Shown here: in pieces, positions 24,944 to 34,815 of the stretch | Layout of the letters: each line of letters opens with the position of its first letter | How positions within the stretch are numbered: the first letter of the stretch is position 1 | Origin: Mariluticola halotolerans | GTDB taxonomy: Bacteria; Pseudomonadota; Alphaproteobacteria; Rhizobiales; Devosiaceae | Length of the DNA stretch: 64,000 bases | Assembly: GCF_021611515.1 (NCBI RefSeq) | Contig: NZ_CP090960.1 | Location: 1,550,001-1,614,000 of the forward strand | Direction: 5' to 3' | Made by a program: the position numbers and the translations under genes | The notes under the pieces: generated by a model | The model's database searches: none | Seen by the model: the letters and a program-made list of their open reading frames with translations, nothing else | What the model was told of the DNA's origin: nothing

Positions 24944-26617
24944 CTAATCGACTGACGCTTCGAGCCCGTTGGCGAGTTTGAGTGTGGCCCGTTCGGTTAC
25001 CTCCGGCCGATCGCCGAGTGTTGCGGCGATCTTCCACTGGAAACGCGCCTCCAGCTTGCGCCCGGCGGCCCAGTAGGCATCCCCGAGATGATCGTTGATT
25101 TCCGGATCATTGGGGCGCAGCTGCACGGCCTGCTCGAGGGTGACCACGGCTTCTTCAGCACGCCCCAGCTTGTAATAGGCCCAGCCCAGACTATCGACGA
25201 TATAGCCATCGGTGGGGCTTGAATTGACGGCTTCGCGGATCATTTCCAGCGCGCGCTTCAGATTGATGCCCTTGTCGACCCAGACATAGCCCAGATAGTT
25301 GAGCACGGAGGGGTGACCGGGGTTCAGCTTCAGCGCCTTGAGAAAGTCAGCCTCGGCCGCATCCCATTCGCCAGCGCGCTCACCGGCAATGCCGCGCACG
25401 TAATAGAAACGCCAGTCCCGCGGGCGTTCACCGCCGGTAATTTCGAGCGCCCGGGTGTAGGCCTCGATCGCTTCCATATAGCGCTCGTCATAGCGGTACA
25501 TATCACCCAGAACAGAGACGGCATCGAGATTATCGGGCTGGGCGGCGGCGATGTTCTTGAGGCGGCGAATGGCTTCGGAACGATCCCCCAGCGCATCGAT
25601 ATTCTCGGCTATGCGCACGCCGGCTGCGACCTTCATGGGCGAACCGGACAGAAGTCTTTCGTAAATCTTATTGGCCATCGCATGGCGGCCGGCATCATCC
25701 AGCAACTGGCCAAGTGCCATGGCCAGCACGTCGGAATCGGGGTCCAGATAAAGACCGAGCCGCAAGAAGACGACGGCGATATCACCCGACCCGTCCCGCG
25801 ACAGTGCCGAGCCGATGCCGTGGAACATTTCGGCCGCACCCGCCTGGGCGCTGGCCGCGAGCTTGCCGGGCCGGAAATCGCGGGCAACAGCCTCGCGCAC
25901 CTGGTCGATTACCGGATGGGTCAGGCCTTCATCGTCATAGGCGGCGAGAATTTTGCGGGCATCGTCAAAGCGCCCGGCATTGCCCAGCATGCGCGCGTAA
26001 GCCTCAACAATACGGGCGACATAGGGGTCGGCTTCATAGGCCATATCGGCATAGCCGATTGCGGCCTCACGCTCTCCGGCGACATCGGCCATCAGGGCGC
26101 GGTGAAACACGAGGAACTCGTCGAGACCGCCACGGCCCAGATCATCAAGCAGGTCCTGGGAGGCGACATACTCGCCTTTCGCCACCAGCGCCCAGGCGTG
26201 CAGAATGCCGGCGGTGATGCCCACAAAGCTTGAGGTATTGACGCTTTTCAGCTCGGTGACGGCGGAGGTATAGCGGCGCTCCTTGAGGGCGGCGGTGCCC
26301 ATGAGCAAATGCGCAAGTTCGTTGCCGGGGGCCAGTTCTAGCAAGTGCTGGCCAATCGCTGCGGCATCATCAATGCGGCCATCGGCGGCCAGGGCCACGA
26401 AGGCGCGTTCGACAATCGCGGGGTTTTCCCAATCGGCCTGGGCGGCGTCGAGGAAATAGCGCGAGGCGTCTTCTGTGCGCAAATCCCGGAAGGCTTCCTG
26501 CCCTGCAAGAAAACTGCCCGAGATGCTGGGCGAGCGGAGCGGCATGGCAGACTGCGCAAAAGCGGCCTGTCCCGACAGCAGGACAACCAGCGTGAACAGG
26601 CAGGACCGAAGGCGCAT
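24944..26617 (-). CDS. Secreted tetratricopeptide-repeat protein
   Basis: A 557-residue protein with a signal peptide (MRLRSCLFTLVVLLSGQAAFAQS) and repeated TPR helices along most of its length. The clearest repeats are in the C-terminal third: NLDAVSVLGDMYRYDERYMEAIEAYTRALE, then AEADFLKALKLNPGHPSVLNYLGYVWVD, GYIVDSLGWAYYKLGRAEEAVVTLEQAVQLRPNDP and EINDHLGDAYWAAGRKLEA (described here in fragments). It is probably periplasmic or on the outer membrane and scaffolds other proteins. The ATG at 26617 was chosen from the signal peptide. Many alphaproteobacteria place such a gene beside ispE and ETF-QO. Confidence 0.87.
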   Translation of the reverse strand: MRLRSCLFTLVVLLSGQAAFAQSAMPLRSPSISGSFLAGQEAFRDLRTEDASRYFLDAAQADWENPAIVERAFVALAADGRIDDAAAIGQHLLELAPGNELAHLLMGTAALKERRYTSAVTELKSVNTSSFVGITAGILHAWALVAKGEYVASQDLLDDLGRGGLDEFLVFHRALMADVAGEREAAIGYADMAYEADPYVARIVEAYARMLGNAGRFDDARKILAAYDDEGLTHPVIDQVREAVARDFRPGKLAASAQAGAAEMFHGIGSALSRDGSGDIAVVFLRLGLYLDPDSDVLAMALGQLLDDAGRHAMANKIYERLLSGSPMKVAAGVRIAENIDALGDRSEAIRRLKNIAAAQPDNLDAVSVLGDMYRYDERYMEAIEAYTRALEITGGERPRDWRFYYVRGIAGERAGEWDAAEADFLKALKLNPGHPSVLNYLGYVWVDKGINLKRALEMIREAVNSSPTDGYIVDSLGWAYYKLGRAEEAVVTLEQAVQLRPNDPEINDHLGDAYWAAGRKLEARFQWKIAATLGDRPEVTERATLKLANGLEASVD

Positions 26618-26708
26618 AAAATTTGTCACAGGTTTTGGGTCTCCACAGGAGCAAATGGTGTCGCGGCAAAGATTGGCCATTTTACGGCCAACCGCAAGAG
26701 ACGAAGGC

Positions 26709-28397
26709 TTACATTCCCGCGTAGTTTGGCCCGCTGCCCCCCTCGGGCGGCACCCAATTGATGTTTTGCGCGGGATCCTTGATGTCGCAGGTCTTGCAAT
26801 GCACGCAATTGGCCGCGTTTATCCGGAAGACGGGCTTGCCGCCCTCCTCTGCCAGTTCATAAACCCCGGCAGGGCAATAAAGCGGCGCGGGCTCGCCGAA
26901 AATCGGCAGGTTATCGCGGATGGGCACTTCGGGATCGGCAAGGCGCAAATGCACCGGCTGATCCTCGTCATGGGCAAGGTTGGCGAGAAAAACCGAGGCG
27001 GGTTTGTCGAATGTGGTCACCCCATCGGGGCGGGGATAGTCGAGATGCGGCTGCAAACCCTTGGGCTCGGTTGTCTCGAAATCCGCCCGGCGATGCCTGA
27101 GGGTGCCGAACATGGTCACGCTGAGCAGCGCGCCCAGCCACATTTCGACGCCGCCAAGGAAAACGCCGAGCAAGGTGCCATAGCGCCCCCAGAGAGGTTT
27201 CACGTTGCGTACAGGGCGCAATTCACGCGCAATGCCGGAGGCCATTGTGGCCTGCTGCAGGGTCTCCAGCCGGTCATTGGCACGTCCGGCGGCCAGTGCG
27301 GCGGCAACCGCTTCGGCAGCGGCCATGCCCGAGCGCATGGCGGAATGAATGCCCTTGAGGCGCGGCACATTCATGAAACCTGCGGAACAGCCGATCAGCG
27401 CGCCGCCGGGAAAGGCGAGGTCGGGGATGGATTGCCAGCCGCCAGAGGTCAGCGCGCGGGCACCATAGGACACGCGCGTGCCATTGCTGATGGTTTTGGC
27501 CACTGCCGGATGGGTCTTGAAGCGCTGGAACTCACCAAAGGGCGAGAGTGTGGGGTTGGCGTAGTCGAGATAGGTGACGAAGCCGAGATAAACCTTGTTG
27601 TCCGCAGCATGATAAAGAAAGCCGCCGCCGCTGGTCTTGTTGTCGAGCGGCCAGCCCATGAAATGCTCGATCTTGCCTTCGTGGTGCTGATCGGCCGGGA
27701 TTTCCCAGATTTCCTTGATGCCAAGGCTGTATTTTTGCGGGGATTTGCCCTTGTCCAGTTCAAACCGCCCAATCAGCTTTTTGGCGAGTGAGCCACGGGC
27801 CCCCTCCCCGATCAGGGTATATTTGGCCTTGAGCGCAATACCCTGCGCATAGCCGTCTTTTGGCGTGCCATCGGCCGCGACACCAAGATCGCCGGTAATA
27901 ATGCCCTCAACCGCCCCCTCGGCATTGGTGATCACGTCCACCGCCGGGGTCATGGGATAGATTTCAACGCCCAGGGCCTCGGCTTCGCCCGCCAGCCATT
28001 TGCACAATTCACCCAGGCTGATGATCACCCCGTTCCGGGTTTTCATTTGCGGCGGCAGCAGAAAATTGGGGAAAGTGAATGCGCCCTTTTCGGTCAGGAA
28101 ACGGAAATGGTCATCCTTGACTTGCGGACCGACCGGCGCGCCCTTTGTCCGCCAGTCCGGGATCAGCTCATCCAGCCCCACAGGGTCAAGCACCGCACCG
28201 GAAAGGATGTGCCCCCCCACTTCGGCGGATTTTTCCACCACGGTGACCGCGATTTCGCTGCCTTGCAGCGCGGCCTGCTGTTTCAGACGAATCGCTGCAG
28301 CAAGGCCGGCAGGACCGGCACCCACGATCAGAACATCGGTCGACATGGTCTCGCGTGCGGGCTCTTCTGCAAGCATTTGGTCGGGCTCCTGGCTCAT
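26709..28397 (-). CDS. etfD: Electron transfer flavoprotein-ubiquinone oxidoreductase
   Basis: Passes electrons from reduced ETF to ubiquinone at the inner membrane. The 562-residue length is standard. The FAD-binding motif is VLIVGAGPAGLAAAIRLKQQA near residue 25, and KSAEVGGHILSGAVLDPVGLDEL is typical. The membrane-facing middle region and the C-terminal ferredoxin-like 4Fe-4S domain are intact: CPAGVYE, then INAANCVHCKTCDIKDPAQNI with the remaining three Cys, and the ending PNYAGM. Genes for ETF itself are not in the window. It diverges from the uracil-DNA glycosylase gene. Confidence 0.95.
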   Translation of the reverse strand: MSQEPDQMLAEEPARETMSTDVLIVGAGPAGLAAAIRLKQQAALQGSEIAVTVVEKSAEVGGHILSGAVLDPVGLDELIPDWRTKGAPVGPQVKDDHFRFLTEKGAFTFPNFLLPPQMKTRNGVIISLGELCKWLAGEAEALGVEIYPMTPAVDVITNAEGAVEGIITGDLGVAADGTPKDGYAQGIALKAKYTLIGEGARGSLAKKLIGRFELDKGKSPQKYSLGIKEIWEIPADQHHEGKIEHFMGWPLDNKTSGGGFLYHAADNKVYLGFVTYLDYANPTLSPFGEFQRFKTHPAVAKTISNGTRVSYGARALTSGGWQSIPDLAFPGGALIGCSAGFMNVPRLKGIHSAMRSGMAAAEAVAAALAAGRANDRLETLQQATMASGIARELRPVRNVKPLWGRYGTLLGVFLGGVEMWLGALLSVTMFGTLRHRRADFETTEPKGLQPHLDYPRPDGVTTFDKPASVFLANLAHDEDQPVHLRLADPEVPIRDNLPIFGEPAPLYCPAGVYELAEEGGKPVFRINAANCVHCKTCDIKDPAQNINWVPPEGGSGPNYAGM

Positions 28398-28479
28398 ATT
28401 TCCCCGTTTTTCTTTTTAGCAGCAGATTGCCGCTGCCGCATGCTGGCGGCCAGATCAGGGCTGTGACATAACAGACATC

Positions 28480-29322
28480 ATGATGGCAAATCGACCCTCA
28501 AGTGATGCAAATCCGTTCGCGCTGCTCGACTGGTATCGGGCGGCGGGTGTGGATTTGGCTGTCGGCGAACTGCCTCAGGACCGGTTTAAAAGTTCGATCA
28601 AACCTGCCAAGGCGCAGGCGGACAAGCCCGACGCGGCCGTTCGCAACCCGGTGCCGCCCCCTGCCAGCATGCAGGCCGCACCGCCCGAAGCCCCGACAGC
28701 GCCGCTGAATGCCGACCCTGAAGCTGCCCGTGAGCTGGCGGCAAAAGCTCAGACACTTGAAGCACTTGAGGAAAGCCTGCGCAATTACGATGGTTGCGCC
28801 CTCAAACTGCGCGCCACGCAACTGGTATTTGCCGACGGCAATCCCGAAGCGGATGTGATGGTGATTGGCGAAGCGCCGGGCCGGGACGAGGATTTGCAGG
28901 GCAAGCCGTTTGTGGGGCGGTCCGGCCAATTGCTCGATCGGATGCTGGCGGCCATCGGCCTCGACCGGAACACGGTTTACATCGCCAATACCGTGCCTTG
29001 GCGCCCGCCCGGCAACCGCACCCCCACCCCGGCGGAAATCGCGACCTGCCTGCCGTTTTTGCACAGGCAAATTGCTTTGGTGGCACCAAAATTCATTATC
29101 ACGGTCGGGGCACCGGCCGCACAGACCCTGTTTGACACCAAAACGGCCATTTCGCGCTTGCGCGGGCAATGGCAGGTGCTCGAAATAGCAGGGCTTTCGG
29201 TCAGGGCGATGCCGACCCTGCATCCGGCATTTCTGCTGCGCCAGCCGGCGCAGAAACAATTGGCATGGCGGGATTTGCTGGCATTGCGGCAGGCCATGGA
29301 CGCCGAAAACACGTCACAATAA
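28480..29322 (+). CDS. Uracil-DNA glycosylase, family 4-type
   Basis: Removes uracil from DNA. The 280-residue protein has motif A as [28 protein letters not shown], the segment [21 protein letters not shown] and motif B as [14 protein letters not shown]. An Ala/Pro-rich N-terminal extension of about 85 residues precedes the catalytic part. Family 4 enzymes have four Cys binding a 4Fe-4S cluster; here only Cys in YDGCALK and ATCLPF are evident, so the cluster is probably absent or altered, as I recall from other alphaproteobacterial homologues. The gene follows ETF-QO divergently. Confidence 0.9.
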   Translation: MMANRPSSDANPFALLDWYRAAGVDLAVGELPQDRFKSSIKPAKAQADKPDAAVRNPVPPPASMQAAPPEAPTAPLNADPEAARELAAKAQTLEALEESLRNYDGCALKLRATQLVFADGNPEADVMVIGEAPGRDEDLQGKPFVGRSGQLLDRMLAAIGLDRNTVYIANTVPWRPPGNRTPTPAEIATCLPFLHRQIALVAPKFIITVGAPAAQTLFDTKTAISRLRGQWQVLEIAGLSVRAMPTLHPAFLLRQPAQKQLAWRDLLALRQAMDAENTSQ

Positions 29323-29390
29323 CGCCATTGGTGCATCGCACCCTTGAATTTTACGGCTCAAAGTGAACAGGCTTTAGCTTGTGTGAATGT

Positions 29391-29409
29391 ACGTCCCGCC
29401 GCGGGACGT
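29391..29409. repeat. Perfect 9-base inverted repeat
   Basis: ACGTCCCGC and GCGGGACGT are exact reverse complements around one base. The palindrome lies between the uracil-DNA glycosylase stop and the MFS start. No U tract follows, so an operator is more likely than a terminator. The rest of the 159-base gap shows nothing clear. Confidence 0.5.
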
Positions 29410-29481
29410 CTTCTGATTGGTCATCTATGCCGTCCGATTGAGGGGAACACCTCCGGGCCCGGCGGAAATACGAAAGCGCTC

Positions 29482-30837
29482 ATGTCTGATATTGTGAAAG
29501 TCTCCGCGCTATTGCTCGGCTCCGCCCTATTGATGTTTGCCGGGGGCCTGCAGGGACTGCTCATTTCCATTCGCGGCGGCGAGGAAGGCTTTTCGCTGCT
29601 CGCGCTCGGCCTGATCGGCACCAGCTGGTCTGTGGGCTATATTGCGGGCACGTTTGTTGTGCCGGGCATGGTGAGCCGTGTCGGCCATATCCGTTCGTTT
29701 TCCGTCATGGCGGCGCTGGCCTCCATGGTCATCCTGTTCAACCTGCTGTTTATCGAACAGACCTCGTGGATCGTGCTCAGGGCCTTTTCCGGGTTCTGCT
29801 TTGCCGGTGCGGCGATGATCGTTGAAAGCTGGCTGAATGAAGTGACCACCAGCGAACGGCGCGGCACGGTGTTTGCCTCCTATATGATGGCCAATTTCAC
29901 CTTCTCGACGGCCGGACAGATGATTATCGCGGCTACCGGTGTGCAGGGCTATTTGCCATTTGTCATCGGCGCTTTGGGCTTTGCCCTTGCTGTATTGCCA
30001 ACGGCGCTGACCGTCAGCGCGCAGCCACGGCCCCTGGCGCGCGCCAAGCTGGATATCGGGCTTTTGTTTCGCACCTCGCCCATTGCGGTGATCGCGACCC
30101 TTGGGGCGGGCATGGCGGGGGGTGCGTTTGGCACGCTGGCCCCGGTTTATGGCATTCAGATCGGGCTGGACAGCGCCACCATCGCCTATTTGATGAGCCT
30201 TTCGGTTGTGATCAGCGCGGTGGGGCAAATGCCCATTGGCCGGCTGTCGGACACGATGGACCGGCGCATTGTGCTGGTTGGGGTGAGCGCTGCGGCGGCG
30301 GCTTCGGGCATTTTTCTTCTGATTTTCAATCCGGGTGATGGCTGGCTGCTCTGGGCGATGTTTGCCCTTTACGGGATCGGCGCGAATTCGATTTATCCGG
30401 TCGCGGCCGCCCATGCGAACGACTTTGCGCAGGACGGCGAATATGCGCGCATCGCCTCCAGTCTTATTCTGTTGTTCGGTGTGGGGCTGGCGACGGGCCC
30501 GCTTTTCGCCTCGATGGCGATGGCGCTGATCTCGCCGGTCGGGCTGTTTCTGGTCACAGCCATGGTGCATGGTGTTGTTGCCATATTCGCGGTTATCCGC
30601 ATCGGCCTGCGCAAACCGGCAACCGAGGAAGAGCGCAATCCGTTCCATATGCAAGTCGACGTCAAGGGTGCCACCATGCAGACTGTGGTGCTCAACCCGC
30701 AGGTTGAGGCCGACGAGGTTCTCGACGAAATGACGGAGCCGGGGGATGAATATATTCCGCCCGAACGTGACGATGTGGATGAAAACGATATGGACAATGA
30801 CGACATCACAGACGAAGTGATGGCTGACAAAACCTGA
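29482..30837 (+). CDS. MFS transporter, YcaD-like, with acidic tail
   Basis: A 451-residue major facilitator with twelve hydrophobic segments up to about residue 385. The first-half signature loop is present in a relaxed form (SRVGHIRSFSVMA) and the second half carries IGRLSDTMDRRIVLV, the GxxxDxxxRR-like loop. The final 65 residues are strongly acidic and probably cytoplasmic (EADEVLDEMTEPGDEYIPPE and an Asp-rich end), which is unusual for this family and could bind a partner. The ATG at 29482 follows the hydrophobic start; 46 upstream in-frame residues are not membrane-like. Substrate unknown. moaB follows after 17 bases. Confidence 0.87.
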   Translation: MSDIVKVSALLLGSALLMFAGGLQGLLISIRGGEEGFSLLALGLIGTSWSVGYIAGTFVVPGMVSRVGHIRSFSVMAALASMVILFNLLFIEQTSWIVLRAFSGFCFAGAAMIVESWLNEVTTSERRGTVFASYMMANFTFSTAGQMIIAATGVQGYLPFVIGALGFALAVLPTALTVSAQPRPLARAKLDIGLLFRTSPIAVIATLGAGMAGGAFGTLAPVYGIQIGLDSATIAYLMSLSVVISAVGQMPIGRLSDTMDRRIVLVGVSAAAAASGIFLLIFNPGDGWLLWAMFALYGIGANSIYPVAAAHANDFAQDGEYARIASSLILLFGVGLATGPLFASMAMALISPVGLFLVTAMVHGVVAIFAVIRIGLRKPATEEERNPFHMQVDVKGATMQTVVLNPQVEADEVLDEMTEPGDEYIPPERDDVDENDMDNDDITDEVMADKT

Positions 30838-30854
30838 TTGCCGGAGCGCTGCAC

Positions 30855-31409
30855 ATGTTCACCTCTGAACTCGACATGTCGAAAGACTTCATTCCGCTGA
30901 CCATCGCGGTTGTGGCCGTTTCGGACACGCGTGACCTTGAAAGCGACACAGCCGGTGCGCTGCTGAAAACCATGCTGGAGGCGGATGGCCACAAATGCGC
31001 GGCGCGGGCGGTGGTGCCCGATGATGTTCAGCTGATCCGGGCGCAGGTGCAGGCATGGGTGGCTGACCCCGAGATTGACGCAGTGCTGACAACGGGGGGC
31101 ACCGGCTTTTCCGGGCGCGATGTGACGCCTGAGGCCATGGAACCGTTGTTCGACAAGCGCATGGACGGTTTTTCGGTGCTGTTTCACCAGTATTCAGCAA
31201 CCAAAATCGGCACGTCGAGCATTCAAAGCCGGGCGACGGCGGGATTGATTGGCACCACTTTTGTGTTCTGCCTGCCCGGCTCGCGGGGGGCCTGCCGGGA
31301 CGCATGGGAAGGCATTTTGCGGGCGCAGCTCGATAACCGGCACAAACCGTGCAATTTTGTCGAGGTGATGCCCCGGCTGGCGGCGCGTGACGGGGTAACC
31401 CCCAAATAG
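30855..31409 (+). CDS. moaB: Molybdenum cofactor biosynthesis protein MoaB
   Basis: MoaB/MogA-fold protein of 184 residues that acts in molybdopterin adenylylation or binding in the cytoplasm. The motifs are TIAVVAVSDTRDLESDTAG, the Gly-rich loop LTTGGTGFSGRDVTPEAMEPLF and CLPGSRGACRDAWEGIL. The C-terminal NFVEVMPRL is typical of MoaB. It follows the MFS gene closely and may share its transcript, though the MFS has no known link with molybdate. An alternative start at the second Met (residue 8) is possible. Confidence 0.92.
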   Translation: MFTSELDMSKDFIPLTIAVVAVSDTRDLESDTAGALLKTMLEADGHKCAARAVVPDDVQLIRAQVQAWVADPEIDAVLTTGGTGFSGRDVTPEAMEPLFDKRMDGFSVLFHQYSATKIGTSSIQSRATAGLIGTTFVFCLPGSRGACRDAWEGILRAQLDNRHKPCNFVEVMPRLAARDGVTPK

Positions 31410-31511
31410 GTTTTTGCACTAAAGTTCTTGTTTTGTTCCAATTTGCGTACTAGTTCTAACGAGCGGTTAACAGCGGCCTGATTCTGGCGGCGGACCCACC
31501 GCAGGGAGAAC

Positions 31512-32663
31512 GTGATGGCCAGTTCGGTACAACCCAATTTTGAAACGCTCGAACGCCTTTCCAAAAGCGCGGACGCGGATTTGACGCGCCATATATTGCT
31601 GGACCCCAAGCGCAATCGCGGGCGCGGGGCACAGAACAACGTGTCTGGCCGGTTCGAGCGTGAAGCGCGCGAAGAATTTGACGATGGCTGGGACACAGCA
31701 GAACCGCTGCCGATTTTCGAGACGCATGAACATGTCGAGAAAGCCAAATCGGTTATTTCGAAAAACGACAGCCCCGATATTGGCTTTGACCGCTCGATCA
31801 ACCCCTATCGTGGGTGCGAGCATGGCTGCTCTTATTGTTTTGCGCGCCCGACCCATGCCTATCTCGGCCTGTCGGCGGGGCTGGATTTCGAGCGCGAAAT
31901 TTATGTGAAGGTGAATGCGGCGGAGCTGTTGCGGCGCGAATTGTCCAATCCGCGCTACAAGGTGAAACCCATTGCCATTGGCACCAATACCGACCCCTAT
32001 CAACCGGCGGAACGCAAGCACAAGATCATGCGCTCTATTCTGGAAGTGCTGCTGGAAACCCGGCATCCGGTGAGCATTGTCACCAAATCGGCGCTGGTTG
32101 TGCGCGACCTCGATATTCTCAGCGAAATGGCAAAGCACAATCTGGTTTCGGTGGGGATCAGCATTACCTCGATGGATCACAAGCTTTCGCGGCTGATGGA
32201 GCCGCGTGCATCGGCCCCGGCACGGCGGCTGGAAGCGCTGCGACTGCTCTCTGCGGCGGGCATTCCCACAATGGTGATGGCCGCGCCGATGGTGCCGGCG
32301 ATCAATGATATGGAACTGGAACGCATTCTTGACGCCGCCAAGGCGCAAGGGGCGCAAGCCGCCTCAATGATCCTTTTGCGCCTGCCCGGCGAGGTGCGCG
32401 ATGTCTTCCGGGAGTGGCTGTTCCGGCATTATCCGGGCAAATTGCGCCATGTGCTCTCGCTGGTGCGCAGCACACGGGGTGGCCGGGACAATGACCCGCG
32501 TTTCGGCTCGCGCATGACCGGTGAAGGGCCTTATGCGACCATGTTGCGGCAGCGGTTCGAGAAGGCATGCGAACGCTATGAACTGAAAAAGCGCCTGCCC
32601 ACCCTGCGCTCGGACCTGTTTGAGGCGCCAAGAGCGGACCAGGAGCAGCTGAGCCTGTTTTAG
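31512..32663 (+). CDS. PA0069-type radical SAM protein
   Basis: A 383-residue radical SAM enzyme of the SplB-like group known as PA0069 in Pseudomonas. The cluster motif is Cys-x3-Cys-x2-Cys in RGCEHGCSYCFARPTHAYLG near residue 102. NPYRGCEHGC and DLDILSEMAKHNLVSVGISITS are characteristic. The C-terminus ends in QLSLF, resembling a clamp-binding peptide (QxxLF), so interaction with the DNA clamp is possible but untested. Its biochemical role is not known; spore photoproduct-lyase relatives repair DNA. Inverted repeats and rnhB follow. Confidence 0.87.
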   Translation: MMASSVQPNFETLERLSKSADADLTRHILLDPKRNRGRGAQNNVSGRFEREAREEFDDGWDTAEPLPIFETHEHVEKAKSVISKNDSPDIGFDRSINPYRGCEHGCSYCFARPTHAYLGLSAGLDFEREIYVKVNAAELLRRELSNPRYKVKPIAIGTNTDPYQPAERKHKIMRSILEVLLETRHPVSIVTKSALVVRDLDILSEMAKHNLVSVGISITSMDHKLSRLMEPRASAPARRLEALRLLSAAGIPTMVMAAPMVPAINDMELERILDAAKAQGAQAASMILLRLPGEVRDVFREWLFRHYPGKLRHVLSLVRSTRGGRDNDPRFGSRMTGEGPYATMLRQRFEKACERYELKKRLPTLRSDLFEAPRADQEQLSLF

Positions 32664-32684
32664 ATTAGTGGATTTGGGGCACCT

Positions 32685-32710
32685 GTCATTCCCGCCTGCG
32701 CGGGAATGAC
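32685..32710. repeat. Short inverted repeat (GTCATTCCCGC arms)
   Basis: Arms GTCATTCCCGC (32685-32695) and GCGGGAATGAC (32700-32710) are exact complements around CTGC. I recall this sequence as a common intergenic repeat in many proteobacteria. It lies in the 228-base gap between the radical SAM gene and rnhB. Confidence 0.75.
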
Positions 32711-32740
32711 GTTGGGGGTGCGCTGAAGACTTTGCAAACT

Positions 32741-32816
32741 CTCATCCTGAGCTTGTCGAAGGACGCGGGTTTCAGCACCGGGCTTGTTGTCCATCCTTTG
32801 ACGGGCTCAGGATGAG
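32741..32816. repeat. Long imperfect inverted repeat (CTCATCCTGAGC arms)
   Basis: CTCATCCTGAGC at 32741-32752 is the exact reverse complement of GCTCAGGATGAG at 32805-32816, and the pairing continues inward over another eleven bases with three mismatches (TTGTCGAAGGA against TCCTTTGACGG). The structure resembles dispersed palindromic elements that I recall from Hyphomicrobiales and Sphingomonadales intergenic regions. It ends 76 bases before the chosen rnhB start. Confidence 0.75.
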
Positions 32817-32891
32817 GTTCAGCGAAAGGACGGGCGGAAAAGGGGCATGCCGGGACTGGCCCCACCCGTTGCGAAGCGGCATGGTGCGGGT

Positions 32892-33523
32892 ATGGCAAAA
32901 TCCGATTCGACACCTGGTCCCGATTTCTCGATTGAACATGCGCTGATGGCGGGTGGTCTGCGCCGGATTGCCGGTGTCGATGAAGCGGGGCGCGGGCCGC
33001 TGGCGGGGCCGGTTGTGGTATCCGCCGTGGTGCTGGACCCGGCCAATATTCCCCAAGGGCTCAATGATTCCAAAAAGCTGACGCCGAAAAGGCGCGATGC
33101 CCTGTTTGAGGCGATCATGGCGACGGCGGAAGTGTCGATTATCACCGCGCCGCCAAAAATCATCGATTTGCTCAATATTCGCGGCGCGACGCTTTGGGGC
33201 ATGTGCCAGGCGGTATTGGGGCTTTCTGCGACGCCGGACCATGTGCTGATTGACGGGCGCGATATTCCAGAAGGTCTGCCCTGCCCAGCCGATTATCTGA
33301 TTGGCGGTGACGGGCGCAGCGTTTCCATCGCGGCGGCTTCGATTATTGCCAAGGTGATGCGGGACCGGATGTGCCCGATCATGGATAGCGATCATCCCGG
33401 GTTCAGCTTTGCCAAACACAAAGGCTATGGCACGGCCGTGCATATGAGCGCGCTCACCGCGCTGGGGCCGACCGATCACCATCGCAAAAGCTTTGCACCG
33501 GTGCTGGCGGCAACGCGTTCCGC

Positions 33524-33527
<4 letters not shown>
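32892..33527 (+). CDS. rnhB: Ribonuclease HII
   Basis: Cleaves RNA in RNA-DNA hybrids and at single ribonucleotides in DNA. The 211-residue protein carries the family start IAGVDEAGRGPLAGPVVVSAVVL with the catalytic Asp-Glu pair, the GLNDSKKLTPKRR motif, the VLIDGRDIP catalytic Asp, SIAAASIIAKVMRDR and the late HKGYGT. I chose the ATG at 32892 (MAKSDSTPG); the frame is open further upstream without similarity. It precedes ccrM by 84 bases, which hold the ccrM regulatory repeats. rnhA is also present at 14024, so both hybrid-degrading systems exist here. Confidence 0.95.
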
Positions 33528-34751
<1,224 letters not shown>

Positions 34752-34781
34752 CGATGACCTCCAACTCTCCCAGGCTATTCA

Positions 34782-34815
34782 AGCCGCCGGTTCCCAACAA
34801 CCGGCGGCTTTTTTC
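34782..34815 (+). terminator. Rho-independent terminator of ccrM
   Basis: AGCCGCCGGTT and AACCGGCGGCT form a perfect 11-base GC-rich stem with a six-base loop, followed by six T (34809-34814). The element lies 31 bases after the ccrM stop and just at the end of the convergent mutY gene. Confidence 0.85.

Noticed and set aside
29527-30654. 375-codon minus-strand frame opposite the MFS gene
   Set aside because: The translation is rich in Arg, His, Gln and Asp without hydrophobic pattern, as expected for antisense of a membrane protein gene.
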